A DNA stretch of 50,637 nt, from contig CAMKJU010000021.1 of the NCBI GenBank assembly GCA_946413265.1, forward strand, positions 1-50,637, read 5' to 3'. This DNA is from an uncultured Lentisphaerota bacterium. GTDB taxonomy: Bacteria; Verrucomicrobiota; Kiritimatiellia; RFP12; UBA1067. The position numbers were made by a program, and so were the translations under genes. The notes under the pieces are model-generated. The model did not search any database and had not been told where the DNA came from. It saw only the letters and a list, made by a program, of their open reading frames with translations. Shown here piece by piece: positions 24,655 to 34,139 of this stretch (positions are counted from its first letter, which is position 1; every line of letters begins with the position of its first letter).

Positions 24655-25736
24655 ACGGCCTCATCCTTCCGATTCGGCACGTTCTGCACTATGACGGCCT
24701 CCAGAGACTTGACTCGCTCCGCCCACGAATTTTCCGCTAGAAACGACTCTGGGACGGGGAAGCTTCGCGGTCCGGCCAATGCTGCGGCAAGGCAGTCGGA
24801 AAGAGACGCTCCTTGGCCGTAGAACCTCACAGCGCCAAACTGCCTGAACTTTTCAAGAAGCGGCCACCATGAAGAGACTATTGGCCGTCCGGTGCGCAGA
24901 TACTCGTACATCTTGACTGGGTCAACTCCGTCGATGAGTTCGTTGCGGACGAATGGCATGACCAGCACATCTGCGGCACGAGCCTGCGCCATTACCGCCT
25001 CATGCGGTATGCCCCCCCTCAGAACCACATTCGCCGGCAACGCAGGCGTCTTCCCGTCACACGGCCCGAAGAGGTCGAACCGCCATTCTGGATGACGGGT
25101 GGCCGCATCCTTCACGCCATCCCAATCAAACCACGGCGCAATGGTGCCGAAATAGGCAATAGACGGATGGCTTACCTGAACGGGCGCAGTAACCGACTCG
25201 GATTCCGACAGTTGGATGCCGTTGGGGACTACCGTCAACACCGTATTCTTCAGGGAGTAATCGTCAACCAGCTTACTTCGAATGACATCGGAACTGGCAA
25301 CAATCGCGCGTGCATCATGGACAAGCGCCCGTTCTGTCTCAACCATTCGGCGACGGCGACGTCCAGTGAAGAAAGCCGTCTGCACGTCCATGCAGTCATA
25401 GACATGGGGAGTCTTTGCCAAACGACTTGGCAACCAAGGCAAGGCTACGGGATTGGTTGCGATGACAACATCGGCCCGAACATGCCTAAGCCACCATGAA
25501 ACCCACATCCGGTTCAGCCATTCAAACAACCGGAAACGAGACGCGAAAGGCAACACTGGAAGCTCAATTCCAGTCAAGCCGTGACCGTTGTCAAATCGCC
25601 GAAGACGGCATTTCGTAAACGCCGCAGCGTAAAACCAGAACACCTGATGCCCGCAGGAAGCCAACCCCTCTGCCATAAAATGTGGGCGCTGGCGAATCCA
25701 ATTTTGGGCAACAGGTGACTGATAGAAAATGCGCAT
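24651..25736 (-). CDS. Glycosyltransferase (GT4/TuaH-like)
   Basis: 361 residues. Starts MRIFYQSPVAQNWIRQRPHF, the form seen in TuaH-like glycosyltransferases that begin by naming a WxxRPQ/HF segment. DVVIATNPVALPWLP and HVYDCMDV follow, then TVVPNGI and a donor-site segment with MPFVRNELIDGVDPVKMYEYL (P/K E pattern). Its ATG shares a base with the wecB stop (TAATG). Donor unknown; position after WecB is compatible with ManNAc or a derivative, but this is only context. Confidence 0.82.
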   Translation of the reverse strand: MRIFYQSPVAQNWIRQRPHFMAEGLASCGHQVFWFYAAAFTKCRLRRFDNGHGLTGIELPVLPFASRFRLFEWLNRMWVSWWLRHVRADVVIATNPVALPWLPSRLAKTPHVYDCMDVQTAFFTGRRRRRMVETERALVHDARAIVASSDVIRSKLVDDYSLKNTVLTVVPNGIQLSESESVTAPVQVSHPSIAYFGTIAPWFDWDGVKDAATRHPEWRFDLFGPCDGKTPALPANVVLRGGIPHEAVMAQARAADVLVMPFVRNELIDGVDPVKMYEYLRTGRPIVSSWWPLLEKFRQFGAVRFYGQGASLSDCLAAALAGPRSFPVPESFLAENSWAERVKSLEAVIVQNVPNRKDEAV

Positions 25737-26866
25737 TAGGTTTGCATCGTCCCCGTAGCGACAAGTTCGGCGATGCGCCTTGACGCAAGCCCATCTCCGT
25801 ACGGGTTGACCGCCCGTGCCATCTTGTCGTAGAAATCACGATCATCCAACAGCCGCTCTGCCGCCGAGGCCATCGCGTCGGTCTCCGTACCCGCGAGGAT
25901 GACCGTCCCCGCCTCAACGGCCTCAGGGCGCTCGGTCGTGTCGCGCATGACAATCACCGGCTTGCCGAGAGACGGGGCCTCCTCCTGTACGCCGCCGGAG
26001 TCAGTCATGATTAGGTAGCTCTGGCGCATCATGTACAGGAACGAGAGGTAGTCTAGCGGCTCGATAAGATGTACGTTCGAAAGTCCGCCGAGAATCTCGT
26101 TGACCGGCTTGCGCACATTCGGGTTCATGTGCATGGGATAGACGACCTGCACATCTGGGCGCTCAGCAACGCGCCTTATGGCGTTGCAGATATGGATGAA
26201 TCCGTCGCCGAAGTTTTCGCGGCGGTGGCCCGTCACGAGCACAAGTCGCTTGGCGGAATCGAGAAACGGGAACTGCGCGGCGAGTCTTGCCTTAAGCGCC
26301 TCGTCTCCATCCATGATCTTCACCGCCTCATGGAGCGCGTCGATGACCGTGTTGCCAGTCACGAATACGGTCTTTGGATCCTTGTTCTCCTTCAGTAGGT
26401 TGTCCCGAGAGCGCGGCGTCGGCGCATAGTGCTGGTTGGCGAGACAGCCGGCAAGCAGACGATTGGCCTCTTCCGGCCATGGTGAATACAGGTTCCCTGT
26501 CCTCAACCCCGCCTCCACATGACCAATTGCGATCTTATGGTAGAACGCGGACATCGCTGCGGCCATTACCGTAGTGGTGTCGCCCTGGACGAGAATCATG
26601 TCCGGCTTCCATTCGGCGAACACCCCTTCCATGCCCTTCAAGACCTTGCAGGTGACATCGGCAAGGGTTTGGTTCGGAGCCATCACGTTAAGGTCGAAGT
26701 CCGCCGTGAGGCCGAAAATGTCCATCACCTGATCGAGCATCTGCCGATGCTGCGCCGTGACGCACACCTTTACCTCCAGCTCCGGGCGTGCCCTGCACGC
26801 TTTCACCACCGGGGCCATCTTTATTGCCTCAGGCCGCGTCCCGAAAACCACCAAAACATTCTTCAT
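25736..26866 (-). CDS. wecB: UDP-N-acetylglucosamine 2-epimerase (non-hydrolysing)
   Basis: 376 residues, the usual WecB length. VFGTRPEAIKMAPVV at 8-22, the conserved VQGDTTTVMAA near 94, GHVEAGLRTGN near 115 and TDSGGVQEEAPSLGKP near 288 are all present. It interconverts UDP-GlcNAc and UDP-ManNAc in the cytoplasm. The product could go into the glycan as ManNAc or be a precursor for sialic-acid-type sugars, which fits the NeuA-like and GT29-like genes upstream in the same operon. A hydrolysing NeuC-type activity is less likely given the close match to WecB motifs. Confidence 0.93.
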   Translation of the reverse strand: MKNVLVVFGTRPEAIKMAPVVKACRARPELEVKVCVTAQHRQMLDQVMDIFGLTADFDLNVMAPNQTLADVTCKVLKGMEGVFAEWKPDMILVQGDTTTVMAAAMSAFYHKIAIGHVEAGLRTGNLYSPWPEEANRLLAGCLANQHYAPTPRSRDNLLKENKDPKTVFVTGNTVIDALHEAVKIMDGDEALKARLAAQFPFLDSAKRLVLVTGHRRENFGDGFIHICNAIRRVAERPDVQVVYPMHMNPNVRKPVNEILGGLSNVHLIEPLDYLSFLYMMRQSYLIMTDSGGVQEEAPSLGKPVIVMRDTTERPEAVEAGTVILAGTETDAMASAAERLLDDRDFYDKMARAVNPYGDGLASRRIAELVATGTMQT

Positions 26867-26883
26867 GGCGTCACCGTCTCCTC

Positions 26884-29262
26884 TTACATACCATACTTGT
26901 GTTTCTGCCAGATTCGAATTACCCCGTAAGGAAGCACGCCCTTGACGAAACGCTTGACCAGACGCCTAGCCGACCCCAAGACAGACAATTTTGAGAGACC
27001 TCGTACACGCTTTGGCACTACAGAACGCAGCCGAATCCAAGAAAGGAGTTCTGGCATTGATTTCTTAAGATAGGCATCAAATTCATCTTTACGCCTTTTT
27101 CCACGCTGCTTGTCGGTATCAAACTCCAACATAATGCGGTAATGCGTGACCAAGTGCTCTTTCAAGAGCCGATAGAAATACTTTGTCTGCGCAGGCGGCA
27201 TTTTCGTGGACTTGTAATAGTCAATCAGCGTCCTAATCGTCGCAAAATGGTCTTCATAATTTCGGACAAAAGAAGCAAACGAAACGCTCTGTCCCTCCTG
27301 CCCCCGCCAATAGCGATAAACGGGCTTCTTGAGAAAGACTGCCGTCTTAACAAATGGGATTGGCTTAAGAATGTATTCAGAATCGGTATAGAAGCGATGC
27401 TCTTGGCAACGAACACCACTTTCGCGAAGGACAGCCGTCCTGAATGCCGTACCGGCCATGGTAAAATACACGGTCGAAACATCCAATTCTTCAAAAGTGT
27501 AAAGCCTACCGTACTCCACTTTCCCCGGTTGCGACCACGGCGAGCCCAAACCCGTTACGGAGTCCACCAGGCGATATTCCGAATAACAAACGTCTGCCGC
27601 ATTCTGTCGGTGATCGCGGATATACGCAAGTTCACTGGACAACGACTCGGAATCAACCCAGTCATCGGCATCTAGCACACGAAAATAGAGACCGACGGCA
27701 TACTCAATTCCCGTGTTGATTCCCGAGCCATGCCCACCATTCGGCTTGCGAACCAGACGAACTACTCCAGGATACCGTTCAACATATCCACGGGCAATCT
27801 GTGCTGAACGGTCTTTAGACCCGTCATCGACAACAATCACGTCAAGATCGGACGGAGACTCCACACCAAGCAAAGAATCCAGACACCTTTCCAGTGTTTT
27901 CGCCCCATTGTAGCAAGGCACGCAAACCGTCATCAGCTTATCTGTCATTGGGGACTTACCGAAGATTACTGTTTTTTCTGCCGGTGATTCCGCCATCTGG
28001 TCAGAAAGAGAATCCAACATGCCGTCAAAATCTTCTGCCACTCGCCTTGCATCATACTTACTCTTATAGAGTTCATCGATTACAATATTCGCTTCCCCTC
28101 GAGCTATGATTTTGAGCTGGCTTAACAATCGCGTACTATCCCAAGGTTCAATTGACACGCCGCCGTAATTAGACACGATAGAATCTGCCGGAGATCCCTT
28201 CCCCGTCAAAGCCAAGATAGGCTTGGAAGTACCCATGTAGTCGGCAAGTTTGCCTGCAAAAAAGATACTGCCGCCTGTTTCCGACAACGCCGGGAAGAAC
28301 CCATCAACATGGACAAGCCAATCTGCCGACCGCATAACCTTGAGGCTTTGCCAGTAGGAGCAGTTGCCGTGGACACGGATCAGGTTGTGCGGCAACTGGA
28401 AGGACTCCGCATAGTCAGCAAGATCATAAGGATTGTTTCCGTAAATGTGGAAACAAAGGCGATCGGCCAACTCGGGATAGTCATCCCGAATTACCTTGAG
28501 GGCCTTCACGACCGGCATCAGGCTCCGAATATGATCGGAATAACCCAAATATACCAGATTGACACGATCCCTCGGCAACTCAGTGTCATAATCTTCCGCC
28601 ATTGTGTACAATGCCCCATCAAACGTATGCGGAACAACCTCGCATCTTCTTGAGGGGCAGCCCTTCTGCATATAACGGCTCTGGGCGGCCGAGGGACATA
28701 TTACGACATCGGCCTTGCCCATCGATTCCTCTTGAAGCATTTTAAACCTTGCTTCCAGCGAAATGGTCAGGTTGCCCGATCTCTCCCATCTCCGACGCCA
28801 TTCTGCCGACTTTTTAGACAGGTCGTCTATAAACATGCTAACGCCATCAGACTCCGGCTGACATTGCGCTATGCACAAAACGCTATATGGGTTGTTCCCC
28901 ACGGGATCGGCTAATGAAGCAATCCATTTCACCTCCGGATGGCGGCGCTTGATTTCCAGACCAACGGACAACGCCTCTGGCGGCATGCTTCGCGTCATCA
29001 AGACCGAATAAGGATGTGCGAGATGCTCACGCTCGAAAATCTCTATCGCTTGCTTCTGCCATGTAGCCAGTGATTCCGTCTCAACCTTAATCACTTTGAT
29101 GTTAGGCTCTGAAATCTCTAGATTCGCAGCATACCCCCATTGATGGCTCGTTGAACACACCACATCGTATTGATGCCGTGAATTCCTCAAAAGCTTATAC
29201 GTAACAAATCCTTCAGACGAAGAATTCGGCGGGAAAAACCAACTAGCGACAAAAACTCTCAT
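26884..29262 (-). CDS. Double glycosyltransferase: GT4-like N-terminus and GT2 C-terminus
   Basis: 792 residues. Residues 1-420 are a GT-B type domain beginning RVFVASWFFPPNSSSEGFVT with ADVVICPSAAQSRYMQKG and VNLVYLGYSDHIRSL. Residues about 440-690 are a GT2 domain (LMTVCVPCYNGAKTLERCL, VIVVDDGSKDRS and the metal site RVLDADDWVDSE). A basic C-terminus ends LPYGVIRIWQ, matching the next gene's ending. Two linked transferases would add two successive sugars. It starts 11 nt after its relative stops and has no visible RBS, so coupling is likely. This part of the operon is plainly richer in A+T than the flanks. Confidence 0.84.
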   Translation of the reverse strand: MRVFVASWFFPPNSSSEGFVTYKLLRNSRHQYDVVCSTSHQWGYAANLEISEPNIKVIKVETESLATWQKQAIEIFEREHLAHPYSVLMTRSMPPEALSVGLEIKRRHPEVKWIASLADPVGNNPYSVLCIAQCQPESDGVSMFIDDLSKKSAEWRRRWERSGNLTISLEARFKMLQEESMGKADVVICPSAAQSRYMQKGCPSRRCEVVPHTFDGALYTMAEDYDTELPRDRVNLVYLGYSDHIRSLMPVVKALKVIRDDYPELADRLCFHIYGNNPYDLADYAESFQLPHNLIRVHGNCSYWQSLKVMRSADWLVHVDGFFPALSETGGSIFFAGKLADYMGTSKPILALTGKGSPADSIVSNYGGVSIEPWDSTRLLSQLKIIARGEANIVIDELYKSKYDARRVAEDFDGMLDSLSDQMAESPAEKTVIFGKSPMTDKLMTVCVPCYNGAKTLERCLDSLLGVESPSDLDVIVVDDGSKDRSAQIARGYVERYPGVVRLVRKPNGGHGSGINTGIEYAVGLYFRVLDADDWVDSESLSSELAYIRDHRQNAADVCYSEYRLVDSVTGLGSPWSQPGKVEYGRLYTFEELDVSTVYFTMAGTAFRTAVLRESGVRCQEHRFYTDSEYILKPIPFVKTAVFLKKPVYRYWRGQEGQSVSFASFVRNYEDHFATIRTLIDYYKSTKMPPAQTKYFYRLLKEHLVTHYRIMLEFDTDKQRGKRRKDEFDAYLKKSMPELLSWIRLRSVVPKRVRGLSKLSVLGSARRLVKRFVKGVLPYGVIRIWQKHKYGM

Positions 29263-29273
29263 GGTAACTTATG

Positions 29274-31946
29274 TCAAAACACTCGTTGATACAGCCGAAC
29301 CAAGCCATAAGGAACAATCATCTTGACGGTTTTCCTCAGCAATTTGAATGCCATTACTATTGAACATGCCTTAACATTTGAAACGCCACTAGCTCCTTCA
29401 CCCGTCAAGGGAACCTTCCGCCCCTGCCGAATGGCTGTTTTGTAGTGTTCCATAATAAACTTGCAATCGCCGTTCTTGGCTTCTATATATTCCAAGCCAG
29501 CCTTACACGCATCAGGCCATTTAGCCAAATTCTGCAGGAGCTTGTCGATTTCGTTCCACATGCACAACTGGTCGTACATGAACACTTGCGAATCAATCAT
29601 CATAGCAAGAATATGCTTGTACACAAATTCCACGCGGCGCCACTTGGAATAATCGGGCATACGATCCAAAGTCTCAAGGATATTGAAGATAATGGCACGA
29701 TGATCTCCATGCCTTTTCCTCCAAAAACCAGGTGAAACCGTCTGACCCGTTCGGCCAATCAGGTAACGGTAAATATCAAGGTCCTTAAACACGACCGTAT
29801 CGACATAACGTTGAGCAAAGGCATTGAATTCCATGTCAACGTAAGGTTTCTTTTCTGAAAGATTGAACCCTGCCCGTCTCAGACAATCGGTATGGTAATT
29901 GCCCGTCGTCAGCAATGGTCCGTACGTCTGGAATCCGTACCCAGGGTAAAGGAGATCGTCAAAGTGATAGACTGTGCCCTCATTTAGCATTGGATAGTCT
30001 ATTATATTCTCCATGTCAGCCTTTTCGACATATTCGTAACGGCCTTTCGTCAATACGAGATCATAATCCTTGTCCTCCAGATAATCAACCAGCTTCGCAA
30101 GATTCTCAGAGTCAACCCAGTCATCGCCGTCAATTATCCTAAAATACTTCCCCTTGGCCTCCTTAAGGCCGACATTGATCGTCGACCCATGCCCACCATT
30201 TTCTTTTTCTATCAATCGAACGATACCTGCACTATATTGCTCATACTTTTTAGCAATGACTGAAGTTGCGTCCTTAGAGCCATCATTGATAACCAGAATC
30301 TCCAGTTTGCCTATGTTGCGATGGTTGCAAAGAGAGTAGAGCGTTTTATCCAAATAGGCCTCGACATTATACGCGGGAACAACCACCGTCAGAATCGGAC
30401 TCTTGGACCTATTCACGGAAAAACCTGGCGTTGACGAAAACATCCCGATCTTCTTTTCGATCAGCTGAATCTCTTTCTGCACCGTTTGCTCGGCAGAACA
30501 CCGTGCCTGCGTTTCGCGCGACAGACGCTCGCTGATGGCCATGAACTCCGATGGATTTCTATAAAGCCGTTCTATAATATCGGCAAGTTCATCAGGATTC
30601 TCGGGATCCGCAAGCGTATGATTCATCTCCTGATTCATGAAATATGGATTTGAAGTCACTGAAGACCCCACTACGACCATTCCAGCCGAAGCTCCTTCGC
30701 CCATTGCTACAGCATGAGAATCGTGACGAGACGGCAATAACAAGATACCACAATCTCTGTATATTGACGGCAAGGATCGGTTCGGAACAAAAGTGTTGTG
30801 CAAATGAACGTTTCTGAACTGAGCAAGCGGTGCCGTCAATTCCTTCCAAAAGCCTCCATCTCCATAGACTTCAATGGTCAGGTCAGAGAAGAAATCACGC
30901 CTGGAAAGAGACAATATCGCCAATACACTTTGATCGATGGAGTGTTGTCGGGTGTTGTCGAACTTCCTTACGATTACTATCTTCTTGCGACAGTCCGCTG
31001 ATTTCGGTTGATACGAAAAGACAGTGCTGTCAATAAAGTTATGAATTACTTTACTGTGCCTAAATGAAACGCCATTGATTTCTTCCGCGCTTTTTCTTAG
31101 CCAGTCCGAAACGAACACCCACTCCACATTATCCCTGACGGCAAACTTCTTCAACCAGTACTCCCGAATGTCGTAAGCTGGATTGTCCTCAGCGTGTTCA
31201 AGCGGCGCAGTGAAATAGCCACGGCAAATGTTATCCATTTTCCGGAACCGGACATCACCACCATGGCATATAAAAATGAGCTGCTCCGTTGAAATATATC
31301 CATCATAAATCTGGTACAACTTGGTATCCACAAAATGGGTTACAATAACCTTATACTGCTTACGTGACAGAAGAGACTTCAAGTCCCTGTAACTACCCGA
31401 GAAAACCGAGACGCCGTCAATCCGATAGTTTTTCTGATACCACGTTTCATTGATCACTGCAACTTGAACATTCAGTCCATGTTCGACATACCACCGCGTC
31501 CTCGTGTGCGCAAACGCACACATGTACAAATTTTCAGAAGATGGATAGGCGGGACACACAACAAGAACATCGGCATCGGTTTTGCACCTTGCAACCAAAT
31601 CCTCGTCATTGTAAAGCTCCTGAAACGTCAACTTGTCAATACGAACGGCAGAATCTGCAAACACCTTTAATTCAATGTTCAAAATGACAGGAGGCAAAAG
31701 TGGCATCAGCGTCTCACCATTCAACGGCATGGCATGTCCGTTGATGAACAAACAGCCGCCTGCATTCCGAAACATTTCCCCCTCCAGGACAATCCGAAGG
31801 GCTCTGATCGCCTTGTTCTCTATGACAACAGGGCCATACTTCAGTGAACACGCCTCTCCACAGGCGTTATCGATTACATGCTTGCCTACGATCTGGCTGG
31901 CAATCTCCGCCAAAGAAAGCTCCATTTCACAGTCCTTTCGCTTCAT
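29274..31946 (-). CDS. Double glycosyltransferase: GT4-like middle and GT2 C-terminus
   Basis: 890 residues from ATG 31946 (AAAGGA 7 nt upstream); ATG 31925 has an equally good site and gives 883. Residues 1-115 form an extra beta-rich domain. A GT-B domain (about 120-480; DVLVVCPAYPSSENLYMCAF, ICHGGDVRFR, GILLLPSRHDSHAVAMGEG) is followed by GT2 (about 515-760; ILTVVVPAYNVEAYLDKTL, ILVINDGSKDAT, RIIDGDDWVDSENL). The C-terminal end VPYGLVRLYQ resembles that of the gene after it. The two proteins are probably an old duplication with different N-terminal parts. Confidence 0.84.
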   Translation of the reverse strand: MKRKDCEMELSLAEIASQIVGKHVIDNACGEACSLKYGPVVIENKAIRALRIVLEGEMFRNAGGCLFINGHAMPLNGETLMPLLPPVILNIELKVFADSAVRIDKLTFQELYNDEDLVARCKTDADVLVVCPAYPSSENLYMCAFAHTRTRWYVEHGLNVQVAVINETWYQKNYRIDGVSVFSGSYRDLKSLLSRKQYKVIVTHFVDTKLYQIYDGYISTEQLIFICHGGDVRFRKMDNICRGYFTAPLEHAEDNPAYDIREYWLKKFAVRDNVEWVFVSDWLRKSAEEINGVSFRHSKVIHNFIDSTVFSYQPKSADCRKKIVIVRKFDNTRQHSIDQSVLAILSLSRRDFFSDLTIEVYGDGGFWKELTAPLAQFRNVHLHNTFVPNRSLPSIYRDCGILLLPSRHDSHAVAMGEGASAGMVVVGSSVTSNPYFMNQEMNHTLADPENPDELADIIERLYRNPSEFMAISERLSRETQARCSAEQTVQKEIQLIEKKIGMFSSTPGFSVNRSKSPILTVVVPAYNVEAYLDKTLYSLCNHRNIGKLEILVINDGSKDATSVIAKKYEQYSAGIVRLIEKENGGHGSTINVGLKEAKGKYFRIIDGDDWVDSENLAKLVDYLEDKDYDLVLTKGRYEYVEKADMENIIDYPMLNEGTVYHFDDLLYPGYGFQTYGPLLTTGNYHTDCLRRAGFNLSEKKPYVDMEFNAFAQRYVDTVVFKDLDIYRYLIGRTGQTVSPGFWRKRHGDHRAIIFNILETLDRMPDYSKWRRVEFVYKHILAMMIDSQVFMYDQLCMWNEIDKLLQNLAKWPDACKAGLEYIEAKNGDCKFIMEHYKTAIRQGRKVPLTGEGASGVSNVKACSIVMAFKLLRKTVKMIVPYGLVRLYQRVF

Positions 31947-31960
31947 CTTAAAATCCTTTT

Positions 31961-33058
31961 TCAGTGATTAAGCCTATCCATCATTTGCCATGCTGTAATG
32001 ACAGTATCCTGCATGTCCGTATATCGATACAATCCAAGGCGTCCACCAAAAAACACCTGCCCATCGGAATCCGCCAAGGCGCGATACTGTTCGTAGCGAG
32101 ATTGGTTCTTCTCGTCATTGACAGGGTAATATGGTTCGACACCGGGGCTCCATTCGAATGGATATTCGTATGAGACGACCGTAAATGGCTGCCGCCCAAA
32201 CTCGAAGTGCTTGTGCTCTATGGAACGCGTATATGGCTCGTCTTTACTAGTGTAATTCACGACTGCCACTCCCTGGAAATTGTCGGTATCATCCATCCGT
32301 TTGTGTTCGAACCGCAACGAGCGATACTCCAACGGACCGAATCTGAAGTCATAAAACTCATCAATCGGCCCAGTGTAAAGGATACGTTTTGCCTGTGCGC
32401 GCAGGGTTCCTGCCTCTTTCAAAAAATCTACCCCAAGGCGAACTTCGCATCCGTCCAGCATCTTTTTGATAATGCTCGTGTAGCCACCGATCGGTATGCC
32501 CTGATATGGATCGTTGAAATAATTGTTGTCGTATATCAGCCTAACGGGCAGACGTCGTATGATGGAGGCGGGAAGTTCACTGCACGGACGCCCCCACTGC
32601 TTCTCCGTATATTCGCGGACGAGGATTTCGTACACGTCCCTTCCAACAAGAGAGATGGCCTTCTCTTCAAGGTTTCTCGGCTCCCCGACGATTTCCTTCC
32701 GTTGCTCGTCGATTTTCGCCTTTGCCTCGTCGGGCGTGACAACCCCCCAGATACGGTTGAACGTATTCATGTTGAAGGGCATATTGTAGATCTTGCCATG
32801 GTAATTGGCAATAGGACTATTCACGAAGTGATTGAAATCGGCAAATCGGCGAACATAATCCCAGACATCCTTGCGCGACGTCCTAAAAATATGCGCGCCA
32901 TACTTGTGCACGTTGATGCCGTCGACATTCTCCGTATAACAATTTCCGCCAATATGGCCACGCCTGTCTATGGCAAGCACGGACTTACCAGTCCTCTTGA
33001 GAGAATCGGCAACAACGGCGCCATATAGGCCAGTTCCAACAATTAGATAATCATACAT
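31961..33058 (-). CDS. glf: UDP-galactopyranose mutase
   Basis: 365 residues from ATG 33058, where the FAD-binding fold begins (MYDYLIVGTGLYGAVVA). GGNCYTENVDGINVHKYGAH at 40-59 and FHTS-type FRTSRKDVWDYV follow, with the conserved YTGPIDEFYDFRFGPLEYRS and EYPFEW later, and the C-terminal GRLGLYRYTDMQDTVITA. It converts UDP-galactopyranose to UDP-galactofuranose using reduced FAD. The glycan therefore probably contains galactofuranose. Length and motifs are standard for bacterial Glf. Confidence 0.95.
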   Translation of the reverse strand: MYDYLIVGTGLYGAVVADSLKRTGKSVLAIDRRGHIGGNCYTENVDGINVHKYGAHIFRTSRKDVWDYVRRFADFNHFVNSPIANYHGKIYNMPFNMNTFNRIWGVVTPDEAKAKIDEQRKEIVGEPRNLEEKAISLVGRDVYEILVREYTEKQWGRPCSELPASIIRRLPVRLIYDNNYFNDPYQGIPIGGYTSIIKKMLDGCEVRLGVDFLKEAGTLRAQAKRILYTGPIDEFYDFRFGPLEYRSLRFEHKRMDDTDNFQGVAVVNYTSKDEPYTRSIEHKHFEFGRQPFTVVSYEYPFEWSPGVEPYYPVNDEKNQSRYEQYRALADSDGQVFFGGRLGLYRYTDMQDTVITAWQMMDRLNH

Positions 33059-33080
33059 GTGCAGCCATTCCACTCCTTGG

Positions 33081-34136
33081 CTATGCCCTCGTCTTCAGTT
33101 TGGGATTGAATCTCTTCCAGATTTCTCCTGGCCCCAGAAGCTTCCTCATAAAATGCGGGATTCGCCCTTTCGTCCACCGAAGATCTCGCGTCAACCGCAT
33201 CAAATACAATTGCTCTCCAGACAAATCGTGAACCGTAGTCAAGCCGCGATACATCGCCTTGTCCTCTTTCTGGTAGAAATAGTGCGACGCGGACGGCACT
33301 GCCTCCTGGAATGAAAAACCAAAGCAATCGACTGACTTGGCTCCAAATCGCAGGCATGAGTATATGGTGGCAAGACCTGTAGTTGGCTCTCCAGAATACG
33401 TCCTATGCATCCTGCGATATCCCCAAGGGTCGAAATATGAGCAGGATAGACCCTGCACAACTACATCACGATATATGAGTTCGGCCTGCTCTTTGGAACA
33501 AATCGGATGGTAATGATAGTCTCCGCTGATTCCAGAGTAAACGAAACTCTCCTTATCCAGCTTGTCTTCAACTTCTACAAAACCGAACCCTCGGATCCAC
33601 ACGTCAGTTCTGGTGCCATAGTCCTCTTCGAAACCATCCAGCATGTAATTGTTGAACCGAATCACAATGTCGTGGGCATCAATCGCAGCACCTGACTTCT
33701 TGCCCACTTCTGATTGAGAATTGCCAACTATCGCCACACGCCGTCCACACACCATGTTCGCAAAGACACGTCGGCGCTCCGCTTCCTCAAGAATCTCAAA
33801 TACAGCGGCAGTCTTGCCAGTAGCTTCATCTGCGAACCCCATCTCCAATGCCAACGCAGAAATGGCCGGGAAGCGGAAGATGCCCGCGAGTCCATTTGTT
33901 CCAGACACATATTCGCCCAGAACACGCATGGCCTGATCCCTCCGACCGACCCCAAGCAACAGACAGATATAATACAGCCAAAAGAAACTCTCCCAATCCG
34001 TACGGATGTCCTTTTTCGCCGCCAATTCCTCGAAATACGGCAACACGGGTTCTGGCCTGTACATCCTTATGTATGGGACTACAAGATCCGCATACGTAGG
34101 ATGTTCAATGGACATCAAGTTCTGGCGCGAATTCAT
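33081..34136 (-). CDS. GT29-like sialyltransferase with all four sialylmotifs
   Basis: 351 residues from ATG 34136, 3 nt after the NeuA-like stop. Residues 1-130 are a helical domain. Then come segments matching the animal/plant GT29 sialylmotifs in order: L (about 134-175: VAIVGNSQSEVGKKSG, IDAHDIVIRFNN, GFEEDYGTRTD), S (from about 240: PTTGLATIYSCL...VDCFGF), III (HYFYQ near 275) and VS (HDLSGE near 293, the HX4E pattern). Bacterial sialyltransferases usually belong to GT42, GT52, GT80 or GT38, so GT29 is uncommon. No signal or transmembrane segment is seen, so it acts in the cytoplasm. The neighbouring NeuA-like gene would supply the CMP-sugar donor. Family by motif, acceptor unknown. Confidence 0.82.
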   Translation of the reverse strand: MNSRQNLMSIEHPTYADLVVPYIRMYRPEPVLPYFEELAAKKDIRTDWESFFWLYYICLLLGVGRRDQAMRVLGEYVSGTNGLAGIFRFPAISALALEMGFADEATGKTAAVFEILEEAERRRVFANMVCGRRVAIVGNSQSEVGKKSGAAIDAHDIVIRFNNYMLDGFEEDYGTRTDVWIRGFGFVEVEDKLDKESFVYSGISGDYHYHPICSKEQAELIYRDVVVQGLSCSYFDPWGYRRMHRTYSGEPTTGLATIYSCLRFGAKSVDCFGFSFQEAVPSASHYFYQKEDKAMYRGLTTVHDLSGEQLYLMRLTRDLRWTKGRIPHFMRKLLGPGEIWKRFNPKLKTRA

Positions 34137-34139
34137 CAA

